Shown one piece after another: positions 1-9,542 of a DNA stretch of 64,000 bases. Numbering within the stretch: the stretch's first letter is position 1; each line of letters opens with the position of its first letter. Under the pieces are notes generated by a model. The model was not told the DNA's origin, did not search any database, and saw only the letters and a program-made list of their open reading frames with translations. This DNA is from Acidobacteriota bacterium (lineage in GTDB: Bacteria > Acidobacteriota > Terriglobia > Bryobacterales > Bryobacteraceae): contig JACTMJ010000028.1 in the NCBI GenBank assembly GCA_014584705.1, forward strand, positions 50,780 to 114,779. The letters are read 5' to 3'. The position numbers and the translations under genes were made by a program.

Positions 1-1108
1 TCACCAGTTCCAGGGTCTCGTCGTCTTCCATCGCCCGCCGTACGAATTTCATTTCCCAGCGCGGCTCGCCTTCGATGTAAAGCACGCGCGGCTTTTCCGG
101 ATCCACGTTCACCAGTTGGCGGCGAACATTGTTCGCGAGATTCGGCTCCCCTTCCATCGGATCAATGGACGCTTCGAGGATCTTTGCACCCGCCGCGCCC
201 GCCGGGAACGTAATCTCCTCAATCTGGGGCCGCCCGTCGCCGGCCAGCGCGATCTCTTTGTTCGCGACCACTTTTCCGTCAAGTTTCAGCGTCAGCCGTG
301 CCGTCCTACCGGAAAATCCAGCCTGGCGGAGGCGAATCTGCGCCGAGAGCTTGGCATTGGCGTAGGTGCGCGGCGCCGCGCGCAAGTCTTCCATCTCTAC
401 GTCGCGTTCCATCTCCGTCCGGCCGATGCCCAGCGTGTGGATTGGAATACGCCGCGCCCGGATCGTAGCGAGCAGTTCGGGAGTGATCGCCCCCCGGTTA
501 TCCGCGCCGTCGCTCACCAGCAGCACGCCACCAACGGGCAGATTCGAAGTGTCCCGGGCCAGTTGTGCCAGGCTTTCTCCCAAATGAGAGGCGGAGCTTC
601 CGCCGTTCGCCGCGGAAAGATCGCCGAGCGCCTGGATACCCCCGCCCACCGAATACGCCTTCACCGCGAACCGATCTCGTAAGCCAGGAAGGATTTCATC
701 AGCCAGCACGCGCTTCGCGCTGGCGAGACGGGTCTCACCCCCGTCGTTCTCGAGCATGCTTCCGGAATCGTCGAGCAGGACAGCGATCATGTTCTGTTGG
801 GACCGCAGGGCGGAGACTTCGAGACCGGGCCGCCAAAGCAGGAACAGCACCAGGGCCGCGAACAGGGATTGCAGCACCCATACGGTGATCCCGCGCGGCG
901 TCAGGTTCAATCGCAAGCGCGCGCCTAGGCCGAGTTCACGAATCCGCTTTGGCAGAGGAAGGTCGTTCCGCGGCCAGAACAGGCGCCAGGCCAGTGCCAG
1001 CGATACGGCCACCGCCGCGCACACCAGCAGCCACACGGGCCAGCCGCTGAGGAACACGAAAGTGCCTCGCTCAAAGACGATCCTCGGATATTGGAACAGC
1101 CATTCCAT
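1..1108 (-). CDS. VWA-domain membrane protein (3' end outside window)
   Basis: The gene starts at the ATG at 1108 and runs off the left edge, so about 369 codons are visible. Two hydrophobic segments (about residues 22-42 and 75-93) precede a von Willebrand type A domain. The metal-binding MIDAS motif DDSGS lies at about 113-117, and a later VSDGADNRG stretch fits the fold. A beta-rich region follows (residues about 240-369), reading into ...EPRWEMKFVRRAMEDDETLELV. In Acidobacteria such proteins lie beside DUF4159, BatA-like and MoxR/DUF58 genes, and the DUF4159 gene is immediately upstream here on the same strand (76-base gap). A role in envelope homeostasis is inferred from this context. 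The substrate is unknown. Confidence 0.85.
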   Translation of the reverse strand, partial: MEWLFQYPRIVFERGTFVFLSGWPVWLLVCAAVAVSLALAWRLFWPRNDLPLPKRIRELGLGARLRLNLTPRGITVWVLQSLFAALVLFLLWRPGLEVSALRSQQNMIAVLLDDSGSMLENDGGETRLASAKRVLADEILPGLRDRFAVKAYSVGGGIQALGDLSAANGGSSASHLGESLAQLARDTSNLPVGGVLLVSDGADNRGAITPELLATIRARRIPIHTLGIGRTEMERDVEMEDLRAAPRTYANAKLSAQIRLRQAGFSGRTARLTLKLDGKVVANKEIALAGDGRPQIEEITFPAGAAGAKILEASIDPMEGEPNLANNVRRQLVNVDPEKPRVLYIEGEPRWEMKFVRRAMEDDETLELV

Positions 1109-1184
1109 TCTTAAGCTTTCTTCAAATCGTCCCGTCGCATGAAAAAGGAGCAATGATCCCGGAGCCGGGAATAGCGCCTCGCCG

Positions 1185-1985
1185 CTAATGCGTCATTGCG
1201 TAAACGATATAGTTCAATGTCATGCGGTAGGCTTGCGAAGTCCACTTTTCCGGATACATTGGCTCATCGGCGTGCTCCCACGCGTCGCCCAGATCGGAAT
1301 TGTGGCAAATCGCCACCATCACGCGGCCCTTATCGTCATAGACGCCGCGCCAATGCGGAACGTATCCGTCGTACTCCGCTTCCCGCCCTGTATATAGGTA
1401 TTGGATTCCGGGAATCTGAAATCGGTCCTCGATATCGAACACGGTGTGGTTAATCGCATCCGCTTCGGGGATATCGACGATCGGCCTGTCGGGAAATACC
1501 TTCGACATGCCGTCGGTAAAAATCTCCCATTCCCGCGAGCCGTGGAAATCGTCCACCATCAGAAACCCGCCGCGCAGCAGATACTCACGCAGCCGGGCGG
1601 CCTGCGCATCCTCCAGTTCCCAGTGGCCCACTTCCACCGCGTACACCCATGGGTAATCGAAGATCCGGTCATCGTCGAGCGAGACGACTTCTTCCATGGA
1701 CCGGATGTGCAATCGGCTCAGTCGTTTCAGCCCCACCGTGAGGTGGCGGTCCGCTTTCGGATAGTCTGTGGTCCAACTGCCGCGCCGGCCCCAAAGTCCT
1801 CCGATATTGATCTGCGGATACTGCAGCCGCGCAAACACAAACTCCGTCCGCTCGGTCGGATTTTCCGGGATGGGCGCGTCCTCCTCCGGGTTTATGTAAC
1901 GAAAGCCTCGTTGGAATGCAAACGCAACGATACCGGCCAAAGCGAAAAGAACAACAAGAAAGAGTGCTCGTCTGGGAAATCTCAT
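1185..1985 (-). CDS. DUF4159 domain-containing protein
   Basis: A 266-residue protein with one N-terminal membrane anchor (about residues 7-24) and then the DUF4159 region. Recognisable features are the start FVFARLQYPQINIGG, the segment LRGGFLMVDDFHG and the C-terminal LNYIVYAMTH. DUF4159 has a glutamine-amidotransferase-like fold but no established reaction. It is usually encoded with MoxR ATPase, DUF58 and VWA genes, and the VWA gene follows directly here. The proteins probably act together at the cytoplasmic membrane, but this is inference from gene order. About 250 bases separate its start from the next gene upstream, so it may have its own promoter, although I saw no clear -35/-10 pair. 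Confidence 0.85.
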   Translation of the reverse strand: MRFPRRALFLVVLFALAGIVAFAFQRGFRYINPEEDAPIPENPTERTEFVFARLQYPQINIGGLWGRRGSWTTDYPKADRHLTVGLKRLSRLHIRSMEEVVSLDDDRIFDYPWVYAVEVGHWELEDAQAARLREYLLRGGFLMVDDFHGSREWEIFTDGMSKVFPDRPIVDIPEADAINHTVFDIEDRFQIPGIQYLYTGREAEYDGYVPHWRGVYDDKGRVMVAICHNSDLGDAWEHADEPMYPEKWTSQAYRMTLNYIVYAMTH

Positions 1986-2233
1986 GGGGCGCCCGAACTC
2001 TGCCGTTACCCAATACCCTAACAGTTCAGTGGCTGAATCGGAGCGAGGGCATTACTGCTTGTACGCACCGAGGCGGGAATCGCGTTTCCTCAATCCGCCC
2101 TGGGGGTCACTGTTCCTGCGTGGAGGGAAAACGGGCTTTGTCTATAAGACGCCGGCCGCGGCGCAAAGAGTCGATAATCTTTTCCGCGTTCACCGCGCCG
2201 TTCCCTGCGCCACTTAGCGACCCGGGCCGGCAT

Positions 2234-4105
2234 TCATCGGGCAGCGCCTCGCGCAGTGGCTGGAAGCAGCGCATCCGCCAACTTCCGCATTTGCGGCACG
2301 GGGGGCGGCTGTCCCGCCCCTTTCCACGCCTCCAACTCCCATTCCAGACTCTGTGGAAAGATCAAAGGCCAGAGCATGCCGTCGTCGGTCGCCACGGGAG
2401 GAATCCGCCGGGCGAAAATCTGTGCGGCTTCTGCCGCCTCACCCCGTTCCAGGAAACCCCACGCGGCAAGCGCGTGTGTAAACATCGCGGAGGCTTCCGG
2501 TGTCGCGTTGTCAGCCATCACCAGCGCCTGCAGCCCCTCCGCGCTCAGGGGCGGGTGCAAACGCGCTTCGAGAAAAGTCGCGGCCGCCACCGTCATGCCC
2601 GGCGCATTTCCGCCCATCACGCGCGAGATCGCCGCAGCGCGCTCCGCGGGCGTCAACCCGGCCTTCGCCCCTTCGAGCAAACCTGCCAGCACGGGAGTCA
2701 CTTCCGTACCATAACGAGGCGTGCGCGCTCGGAACTCCGCTACCAGTTGCGCGAGGCGGCCCTCGGCGATATCCCAAACATATAACTGGGAAGCCACCAG
2801 CCCACGATACGGGCGCGCCAGGGACCCCTGGCCGAGGATCGCCGTCAGGCTGGATCGGGCTTCCGCGCGACGCCCGCGAAGGAATTGCCATTGCGCCGCC
2901 CGCAATTCGGCCATCTGCTTGTTCGCCGTCCGCAGCAGCGCCAGATACTGCTCCATCCGCGAATCAGCCGCCGCCAGGTCGTCCGCGTACATCCGTGCCC
3001 AGGCTGCCTTGAAAAGCGCGAACCCGCCCTGCCACTTTGGCCCCAGTTTGTGCGCCTTCTCATAGCTCTCGGCGGCCTCTGCGAACTTGCCGAAGAAGAA
3101 CAGCACATCTCCCGTGGAATCCTCCACATTCGGGTCGGCGGGATTGAGCTTCCGGTACTCGCCCAGCGCCTCCATGGCTCCGGGCCTATTCCCGCCGAAG
3201 GCTTCCGCATAGGCGATCTGGTTCCATAACGCGGGGTTACGCCGGTCGGTCTTCGCCATCTCGCGCAATAATTTCACGGCATCGCCATAGCGACGCCGCT
3301 GCTGGTAAATCACGGCCAGCCGATTGGCAGCTTCGAGATCGTGGGGTGCGGCTTTCACCACCCCCGCCAGCGCGGATTCGATCTCAGCGTCGTTTTTGCG
3401 AAACGAAGCCAACTGCAATTCGGCGTATGCGCGATCGAGCGCCCGGTCCGCGGGCAGAGCTTTCAGCAGCCGGCCGGCTTCCTGTTCCGCCTTGCCGATC
3501 TCCCCGTTCCGCTGGTAGAGCGCCGCAAGCCGGAGAGAGGCGCTGGTAAACCGCGGGGCCAGCGATAGCGCCTCTCCGAGAAGCGAAATAGCCTGGGCCG
3601 TGTCCGTGGCGCGCAGAGCGCGGCCAAATGCCTCAAATGCCTTGGGGTTCGCGGTGGAGAATGGCGCGCCCGCCGCACCCGCCGCCTCCAATAGTCGTCG
3701 CAATTCCGGCAGCGCCTCACCCAGCGGGATGGGGCGGCCGTTCCCGAGTGGCCGCACCTGAGACGACGTCAGATTCTCGCGGTAAAGCTGGATCCGCAGC
3801 GCTTCGGGCCCCCCGCTAACGATGCCCCGCAGGGCTTCCGTCGCCCCCAGAACCGCGGCACTCCCCGCGTCTGTCGCGCGAAGCGGAATCACATCCGGAA
3901 CGCCTCGCATCTGGTCCGCCGCGGCCGTTTCCAGCGCATCCGCCAGCCACCGATTCCCGATCTCAGAACCCTGGTATTCAAACGGCAGCAGGGCAATCCG
4001 GCGAACGCCGTCGGGCGCGCCCTTCCGGCAGCCTCCAATCGCAAACAGAGCCGCCGTCAAGACGCCCCAAACCACCCATCGCTTCCACCGTTGATTAGAG
4101 AACAC
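2234..4105 (-). CDS. TPR-repeat lipoprotein
   Basis: I chose the GTG start at 4105. GGAG sits four bases upstream, and the start overlaps the stop of the preceding TPR gene by 11 bases. This gives 623 residues. The N terminus is a lipoprotein signal (hydrophobic run ending AALFAIGGC, Cys at about residue 22). A short alpha/beta domain beginning RIALLPFEYQGSEIGNRWL follows, resembling the FlgO/TolB-like N-terminal domains found ahead of TPR arrays. The rest is helical TPR sequence, for example LWNQIAYAEAFGGNRPGAMEALGEY and DVLFFFGKFAEAAESYEKA. It is probably a periplasm-facing scaffold, translationally coupled to the other TPR gene. The specific partner is unknown. Confidence 0.75.
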   Translation of the reverse strand: MFSNQRWKRWVVWGVLTAALFAIGGCRKGAPDGVRRIALLPFEYQGSEIGNRWLADALETAAADQMRGVPDVIPLRATDAGSAAVLGATEALRGIVSGGPEALRIQLYRENLTSSQVRPLGNGRPIPLGEALPELRRLLEAAGAAGAPFSTANPKAFEAFGRALRATDTAQAISLLGEALSLAPRFTSASLRLAALYQRNGEIGKAEQEAGRLLKALPADRALDRAYAELQLASFRKNDAEIESALAGVVKAAPHDLEAANRLAVIYQQRRRYGDAVKLLREMAKTDRRNPALWNQIAYAEAFGGNRPGAMEALGEYRKLNPADPNVEDSTGDVLFFFGKFAEAAESYEKAHKLGPKWQGGFALFKAAWARMYADDLAAADSRMEQYLALLRTANKQMAELRAAQWQFLRGRRAEARSSLTAILGQGSLARPYRGLVASQLYVWDIAEGRLAQLVAEFRARTPRYGTEVTPVLAGLLEGAKAGLTPAERAAAISRVMGGNAPGMTVAAATFLEARLHPPLSAEGLQALVMADNATPEASAMFTHALAAWGFLERGEAAEAAQIFARRIPPVATDDGMLWPLIFPQSLEWELEAWKGAGQPPPVPQMRKLADALLPATARGAAR

Positions 4106-5354
4106 GAAACTCCGTCGCCAGAAGAGTCTGGAATTCGGGCACCGCCTGGAGCGCGGCAAAGTCTTCATCTTCCACAAACTTCTTCCGATCCTTGAAGCCT
4201 TCTTCGAGCGCTTTGCGCATGTAGAGCAGAGACCGGTCCAGATCCCCCTTCCGCGCGTACACTTTGGCGAGGTAGAAATGCAGGCTTGCCCGGTCGTCCA
4301 CGCCCCGCTCCTGCAGGATGGTCCCCTGGCCGCCTTGCCGCTCAAAAATCATGGGATCGATTTCAATCGCCTTGGCGTAGTGAATACTGGCCTGCTCATA
4401 TTCCTTGTTCGCCAGATAGGCCGTGCCAAGATTCCCGTGAATGCTCGCGGAATACGGCGTCACCGCCAGCGCCTTCTTATACTCCCCGATCGCGCGCGAA
4501 AAATGCCTTTGCGCGTGATACACGGCACCCAGGTTATTTCTTGCTTCCGCATACAGCGGATCGACGGAACTCGACTCCCGGTAGCATCTCGAAGCGGCTG
4601 GAAAATCCAGCATCTGGTGGTAGCTGATTCCGATCTTGTTCCACAAGACAGCCTGCTTGCGTTGATCCTGACGCACGAGGCGGTCATAGATCTCCGCCGC
4701 CTCCGCCGGGCGGCCGTGCTTCGCCAGAAAACTCGCCTGCTCCGCGGGACTCAAGTTTTCCGGCATCGCCACGGCTTCCGCAAGCTCGGCCGAAACGGGA
4801 GCCGGAGGCTGAAGGCGGGTTGCCGCTTCAGGAACGGCGGGAGTGTGGCCGCCGATACCCAAGGCCGCCAACAATCGGGCGAAAAACCCGGATGAAGAGC
4901 CCGGCAGATACTGCTGCTTTTCTTTCAGCTCCGCCGCCTTCTTCTCCTGTTGCTTCGCGGTGCTTTCCGCCGCCCGGGCTTCCGCCTCGCGCGCACTCCC
5001 GCGGAGCGACACGGCATAGAGCCGGAGCAAATCCGCGCGACGCTCCGTCACGCGAGCCAGTTCCTCCTGGTAAGCATCCGCGGCGGCGCGGTACATCTTG
5101 CGCGCCATCAGAATATCCGCCCGCTGCTCGGCGCTGATTTCCGACCGGATGGGAAGCGCTTTCTCTTTCGTCCGTAACCCCTGATCCTGGCCCGGCGGAG
5201 GCGTCCTAAGGCTGTCCGCCACGGTACTCCCGCTGGCGGAGGGGACCAGTTGGCTTCCCGTCAATTGAGCGGAGGCAACCGTTGCGGCCATCACGGAAAT
5301 GGACCCGGCCAGAACCCCCCGCGTGAAAGAAGAGGCGATGACGTGGGCGTACAT
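4095..5354 (-). CDS. Secreted TPR-repeat protein
   Basis: The ATG at 5354 is preceded by a strong AAGGAGG at seven bases, so I prefer it to the ATG at 5375 that overlaps the upstream stop. The 419-residue product begins with a signal peptide (MYAHVIASSFTRGVLAGS..., cleavage probably after VASAQ). A charged coiled-coil-like stretch (KQQEKKAAELKEKQQ) follows, then at least three consecutive TPR units in the C-terminal half (NKIGISYHQMLDFPAASRCY, NNLGAVYHAQRHFSRAIGEY, GNLGTAYLANKEYEQASIHY). It sits between a penicillin-binding protein gene and a TPR lipoprotein gene in one minus-strand run. An assembly role around the envelope or peptidoglycan is therefore reasonable but only inferred. Confidence 0.8.
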   Translation of the reverse strand: MYAHVIASSFTRGVLAGSISVMAATVASAQLTGSQLVPSASGSTVADSLRTPPPGQDQGLRTKEKALPIRSEISAEQRADILMARKMYRAAADAYQEELARVTERRADLLRLYAVSLRGSAREAEARAAESTAKQQEKKAAELKEKQQYLPGSSSGFFARLLAALGIGGHTPAVPEAATRLQPPAPVSAELAEAVAMPENLSPAEQASFLAKHGRPAEAAEIYDRLVRQDQRKQAVLWNKIGISYHQMLDFPAASRCYRESSSVDPLYAEARNNLGAVYHAQRHFSRAIGEYKKALAVTPYSASIHGNLGTAYLANKEYEQASIHYAKAIEIDPMIFERQGGQGTILQERGVDDRASLHFYLAKVYARKGDLDRSLLYMRKALEEGFKDRKKFVEDEDFAALQAVPEFQTLLATEFRVL

Positions 5355-5371
5355 GGCGCGCCTCCTTAGCC

Positions 5372-7993
5372 TCATTTAATCACATCGAGCAATCGGCGGA
5401 ACAGGCCTTTCTTTGGCTGCTGGCGGGTAGCATTGCTATCTTCCGGAACCTTTGCGGGAGGGGGTTCGCTGTCCGGACGCCGCTGTGCCACGGTCTGATG
5501 GCTGGTGTCTGAATTTCGTCCCGGCTTGAGCGCTTCCACGGCGTTCGAAACGATGTCCCAGCCCGAAACACGGCTCCCCGCTGGAGCACCGCGGAACCCC
5601 GACGGATAGGCCTGCATCGGTTGCGTACCAGCCACGAACACCTCACTTTCGAGTTCATAGCACGGCGGCAATCCCTTATCCAGCCGTTCTTCGGACGGCA
5701 CATACGCGGGGCTCGCCATCTTGAACGCCTCCGGGCACACATCCGCCCGCACGACGCCTTCCGGTTCCGGAAAATCGCTCACCCGCTCATAGTCCGGCAG
5801 TTCGTGCGCCTTCTTCATGAACAGCGTCCAGATGGGCAATGCGGAGCGCCCGCCTTCGATCTTGAGGTCAGTGTTGTCATCCAGGCCCACCCAGACGATA
5901 CAGATGAGCTTGGAGGTAAAACCCGCAAACCAGCCGTCGTGAGAGCTGCCTGTTTTCCCCGCGGCGGGCAGGTAAAAGCCCCGGCTGCGGACCCCGGCGC
6001 CCGTGCCCCGCCGCAGCACGTCCCGCATCACGTCCAATGTGATGTAGGCCACGCGCGGATCCATCGCCCGTTCCTTCTTCACTTCGTGCGTGTAGATCAC
6101 ATGGCCATTGTCGTCGCGGACCAGCCCCACGCTGAACGGTTTCAATCGCTCACCCAGGTTGGGGAATACGGTGTACGCCCCCGCGATCTCCACCGGAGTC
6201 ACTTCGTACGAACCCAGCGCGATCGAAGGCGTCGCGCTCAATGGCGATTCAATTCCCGCGGCCCGCGCCGTCCGCACCACATTGCGAAGCCCCGCCATCT
6301 CCGCCGTTTTCACCGCCGGGATATTCAGGCTGCGGCGCATCGCTTCCCGCAGGGTCACCGCGCCCGCGAACTTCATCCCGAAGTTGTTCGGGTTATATTC
6401 CTGGCCGCCACCGAACTCGAACGAGGTCGGCTCGTCTTCCACAACCGAAATCGGAGTAAGCACCTGCCCGGTGTTCTCGACGGCAGTTGCGAATGCGGTT
6501 GCATAAACAAATGGCTTAAAGATAGAACCCGGCTGCCGTGACGCCACAGCCCGGTTCAGCTGAGACTCCGCATAGTTTCGGCCTCCTACCATCGCGCGAA
6601 TCGCCCCGGTTTCCGGGTCGAGCACCACCATGGCGGCCTGCGCCCTCGGCGGCTTCTGCCCTTTCCAGCGCCGCTGCTTTGAGACCTGCTCGTCCACCAG
6701 CTTCATCCCCTCGTTCACCGCCTCCACCGCGTAGCGTTGCAGGCGAAGATCCAGAGAGGTATAGACGCGGTACGACTTTTCCGTAAAGTCGATGTCGCCG
6801 AACTGCTCCTGCAGTTGGCGGTTCACGTAATCCACAAAATACGGCGCGTCGGCTGATTCCATCGGCTCATCGGTGAGCCGCAGCCCCTGGGCGATCGAAT
6901 CGCGATACTGCTTCTCGTTGATGTAGCCGTTATCGCGCATCAACTGCAGCACGACGTTTCGCTTCTTAATCACGCGTTCCGGGCTGCGATACGGGTTGTA
7001 ATAGCTGGGCCGGTTCAGGATGCCCGCGATCGTCGCCGCTTCGGGAATCGTCAGATTTTGCACCGCTTTCCCGAAGTAGGATTGGGATGCTTCCCCGAAC
7101 CCGTGGATGCTGAAGCTGCCCCTGCGCCCCATGTAGATGTGGTTCGCGTAGTAGGTAAAAATCTGTTCCTTGGTGAGCTTGCTTTCAAGATGCAGCGTAA
7201 TCAGCGCCTCGGTGGCTTTGCGTCTCCAGTTCTTGTCGTAGGCCCCGATCAATCCGCGGGCAAGCTGCATCGTAAGTGTGGAGGACCCTTGTGCGTAGCG
7301 GCCTTCCTTGAGGTCAATTAGCGCCACTTTCAGGATGCGCAGCGGGTCAAAACCGGAATGTTCAAAAAACCGCTTGTCCTCCGAGGAAATCACCGCCTGC
7401 ACCAGCGCCGGCGGAATTTCCTTAAACTCAAGCAGCCTGCGCTTCTCCCGGTTGTCGTCGGAAAGGTGCGTAATCAGTTCGGGCTCAAGCAGGTAGCGGT
7501 TCCGCCGGGTATTGTCGCGGAGAGAGATAATCTCGCTCACGCGCCCGCCCTCAAAGCGAACCACTCCGCCTTCCATATCGAAGTAGGATTCCGGGCCGGG
7601 GTAGATCTCCACCGCGTCATCCACGCGACGGTACCATCCGAGCCGGTTGCTCCTCCGTTCGTCGTAGCCGCTGCGTCTGAGCTGGGCCACAATCGCGTCC
7701 GGGCTGGATGCATCGCCGATCGCCACCCGCACGGGGGAAGCGAAAATCAGGGACGTGGTCTGGAAGGGTCCGCGCTCCAATTGAGCGTCAATCATCCGGG
7801 CGAACTGCGTGTAGTAGTACGCGATCACCGCCAGGCCGATAACAGCCGACACGCCGGTGACGACGGCCAACACCTTCGTTGCGCGGCTGCGAAGCACTCG
7901 CGCGAGCACGCCCGGGCCGCCCGGCCCCTGTTTCTTGCGCTTCGACAAATACAAGCCTCTCGGCGTTATTGTCTCACGTGTTCCCCGCCCCAT
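5372..7993 (-). CDS. Class A penicillin-binding protein (PBP1A/1B type)
   Basis: A bifunctional peptidoglycan glycosyltransferase/transpeptidase. After a basic cytoplasmic tail and one membrane helix (AVVTGVSAVIGLAVIAYYY), the GT51 motifs SSEDKRFFEHSGFD and GSSTLTMQLARG are present. The transpeptidase motifs follow: SxxK in PGSIFKPF, SLN in RRSLNIPAVK and KTGSSHDGWFAG. An N-terminal UB2H-like region may precede GT51, which is closer to PBP1B. The start is uncertain. I use the ATG at 7993, with GGAG eight bases upstream. A TTG at 7948 with GAGAGG is a real alternative and would remove 15 residues. The two TPR genes follow with a stop/start overlap, suggesting co-transcription. Confidence 0.92.
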   Translation of the reverse strand: MGRGTRETITPRGLYLSKRKKQGPGGPGVLARVLRSRATKVLAVVTGVSAVIGLAVIAYYYTQFARMIDAQLERGPFQTTSLIFASPVRVAIGDASSPDAIVAQLRRSGYDERRSNRLGWYRRVDDAVEIYPGPESYFDMEGGVVRFEGGRVSEIISLRDNTRRNRYLLEPELITHLSDDNREKRRLLEFKEIPPALVQAVISSEDKRFFEHSGFDPLRILKVALIDLKEGRYAQGSSTLTMQLARGLIGAYDKNWRRKATEALITLHLESKLTKEQIFTYYANHIYMGRRGSFSIHGFGEASQSYFGKAVQNLTIPEAATIAGILNRPSYYNPYRSPERVIKKRNVVLQLMRDNGYINEKQYRDSIAQGLRLTDEPMESADAPYFVDYVNRQLQEQFGDIDFTEKSYRVYTSLDLRLQRYAVEAVNEGMKLVDEQVSKQRRWKGQKPPRAQAAMVVLDPETGAIRAMVGGRNYAESQLNRAVASRQPGSIFKPFVYATAFATAVENTGQVLTPISVVEDEPTSFEFGGGQEYNPNNFGMKFAGAVTLREAMRRSLNIPAVKTAEMAGLRNVVRTARAAGIESPLSATPSIALGSYEVTPVEIAGAYTVFPNLGERLKPFSVGLVRDDNGHVIYTHEVKKERAMDPRVAYITLDVMRDVLRRGTGAGVRSRGFYLPAAGKTGSSHDGWFAGFTSKLICIVWVGLDDNTDLKIEGGRSALPIWTLFMKKAHELPDYERVSDFPEPEGVVRADVCPEAFKMASPAYVPSEERLDKGLPPCYELESEVFVAGTQPMQAYPSGFRGAPAGSRVSGWDIVSNAVEALKPGRNSDTSHQTVAQRRPDSEPPPAKVPEDSNATRQQPKKGLFRRLLDVIK

Positions 7994-8193
7994 CCGCGAC
8001 GCTCCGGTTGCGGAGTGGCCGCGCGCACGTGGATCGCCGCTCTTCCGCATCCTGGGACGAACCGCGCGCTCCTCTCGTTTCATTGGCCATTGCGATAGGA
8101 TAGTCAGCACTTACGGCACGTTCGGAGAGCCGCCGCCGCTTCCGCGGCAGTGCGAACGTGCCGGGAACACCGCCAGCCGGAGGAAACCGAATT

Positions 8194-9516
8194 ATGCAGC
8201 GACGACGATTTCTGCACAGCACCGCCGCCAGCACTCTTCTGCTGCGCGGGTTTCAGATGAAGGCGGCCGACGACACGCCCGCGCTGCTCGGCGGCTCGCC
8301 CGTCCGCCGCGAGAAATGGCCCTCCTGGCCCGTCTTCAATCAGACCGAAGAAAACGGCCTGCTCGACGTGCTGCGCAGCGGCCTCTGGGGCCGGGGCGGG
8401 GGCCACCGGGTGGAGGAGTTCGAACGATCCTACGCCAAGCTGCTCGGCTCAGCCCACTGCCTGGCGACCGCCAACGGAACCAGCGCCCTGATCACCAGCC
8501 TGGGCGCCTTTGGCATCGGTGCCGGCGACGAGGTCATCATTCCGCCCTATACCTTCGTCGCTACCCTCAACGCCGTTCTGCTCCACTACGCTTTGCCCGT
8601 CTTCGTCGATACCGATATCGAGTCTTTCCAGATCAACCATCGTAAGATCGAGGCCGCCATCACACCCGCCACCAAACTCATCATGCCGGTGCAACTCGGC
8701 GGCGGAATGGCGGAGATGGACGAGATTCTGGAAGTCGCCAACGCGCACAAGATCCCGGTGCTCGAAGACGCCTGCCAATCCCACCTGGCCGAATGGCGCG
8801 GCAAGCGTTCCGGCACTCTGGGCAAGGCCGGCTGCTTTAGCTTCCAGGCATCGAAGAATCTGAATAGCGGCGAAGGCGGAGCGATCGTTTCCGACGACGG
8901 CGAGTTTATTGAGCGCTGCTACGCCTTCCACAACAACGGCCGCGGACGCAAAGTGACCAATTACAATTTCAGCTACGCTTCGAACGGGGCGAACCTGCGC
9001 CTTACGGAGTTTCAAGCTGCAATTCTGCTGGCACAGATGCGCCGCGTGGAGGCCCAATCTTCCACGCGGGAGCAGAACGCCCGCTACCTTACGCTTCAGC
9101 TTAAGAAGATCGACGGAATCACTCCCGCGATCGACTATGGCGGCACCACGCGCAACGCCTACCACCTCTACATGTTCCGCTACAATCCGGAGAACTTCGC
9201 CGGTCTTCCCCGCTCGACGTTTATCAAGGCGCTCAACGCCGAAGGCATCAGTTGCGGCGCGGGCTATTCCCCGCTCACCGAAGAACCCTTTCTGAAAGCG
9301 CGCCTGGAATCCGCAGCGTACAAGAAGATCTACGGAGAAAAGCGGATCGCCGAAGTGATGGAACAAAACCGCTGCCCGGATAACGTTCGCTTGTGCAATG
9401 AGGCCGTCTGGTTCACGCAGACGATGCTTCTGGGCGGGCGCGGCGATATGGACAATATCGTCGCCGCGATTCAGAAGATTCAGAAGCATGCTGCGGCGCT
9501 CAAGGCGCGCGCCTGA
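8194..9516 (+). CDS. Tat-tagged DegT/DnrJ/EryC1/StrS-type aminotransferase
   Basis: A PLP-dependent fold-type I protein of 440 residues. The ATG at 8194 has GGAGG ten bases upstream. The body matches the DegT/EryC1/StrS family: [26 protein letters not shown] for cofactor binding, VLEDACQSH with the ring-stacking Asp region, and [16 protein letters not shown], where Lys is the predicted PLP lysine. The first 20 residues ([17 protein letters not shown]) look like a twin-arginine signal, which is unusual for sugar aminotransferases but known for family members in Acidobacteria and Planctomycetes. The substrate is unknown. It is divergent from the penicillin-binding protein gene and convergent with the FAD oxidoreductase gene. 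Confidence 0.85.
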   Translation: MQRRRFLHSTAASTLLLRGFQMKAADDTPALLGGSPVRREKWPSWPVFNQTEENGLLDVLRSGLWGRGGGHRVEEFERSYAKLLGSAHCLATANGTSALITSLGAFGIGAGDEVIIPPYTFVATLNAVLLHYALPVFVDTDIESFQINHRKIEAAITPATKLIMPVQLGGGMAEMDEILEVANAHKIPVLEDACQSHLAEWRGKRSGTLGKAGCFSFQASKNLNSGEGGAIVSDDGEFIERCYAFHNNGRGRKVTNYNFSYASNGANLRLTEFQAAILLAQMRRVEAQSSTREQNARYLTLQLKKIDGITPAIDYGGTTRNAYHLYMFRYNPENFAGLPRSTFIKALNAEGISCGAGYSPLTEEPFLKARLESAAYKKIYGEKRIAEVMEQNRCPDNVRLCNEAVWFTQTMLLGGRGDMDNIVAAIQKIQKHAAALKARA

Positions 9517-9521
9517 CGGGG

Positions 9522-9542
9522 GCTCCCGCGCTACGCGGGAGC
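9522..9542. terminator. Perfect hairpin between convergent genes
   Basis: GCTCCCGCG (9522-9530) and CGCGGGAGC (9534-9542) form a perfect nine-pair stem with loop CTA. It lies just after the aminotransferase stop and includes the stop codon of the opposing oxidoreductase gene in its loop. There is no T tract, so it may be a weak bidirectional terminator or mRNA-end stabiliser. Confidence 0.5.

Noticed and set aside
2256..2714. Possible plus-strand gene opposite the TPR lipoprotein gene
   Set aside because: Low-complexity Arg/Ala/Ser sequence only; the opposite strand carries consistent TPR repeats.
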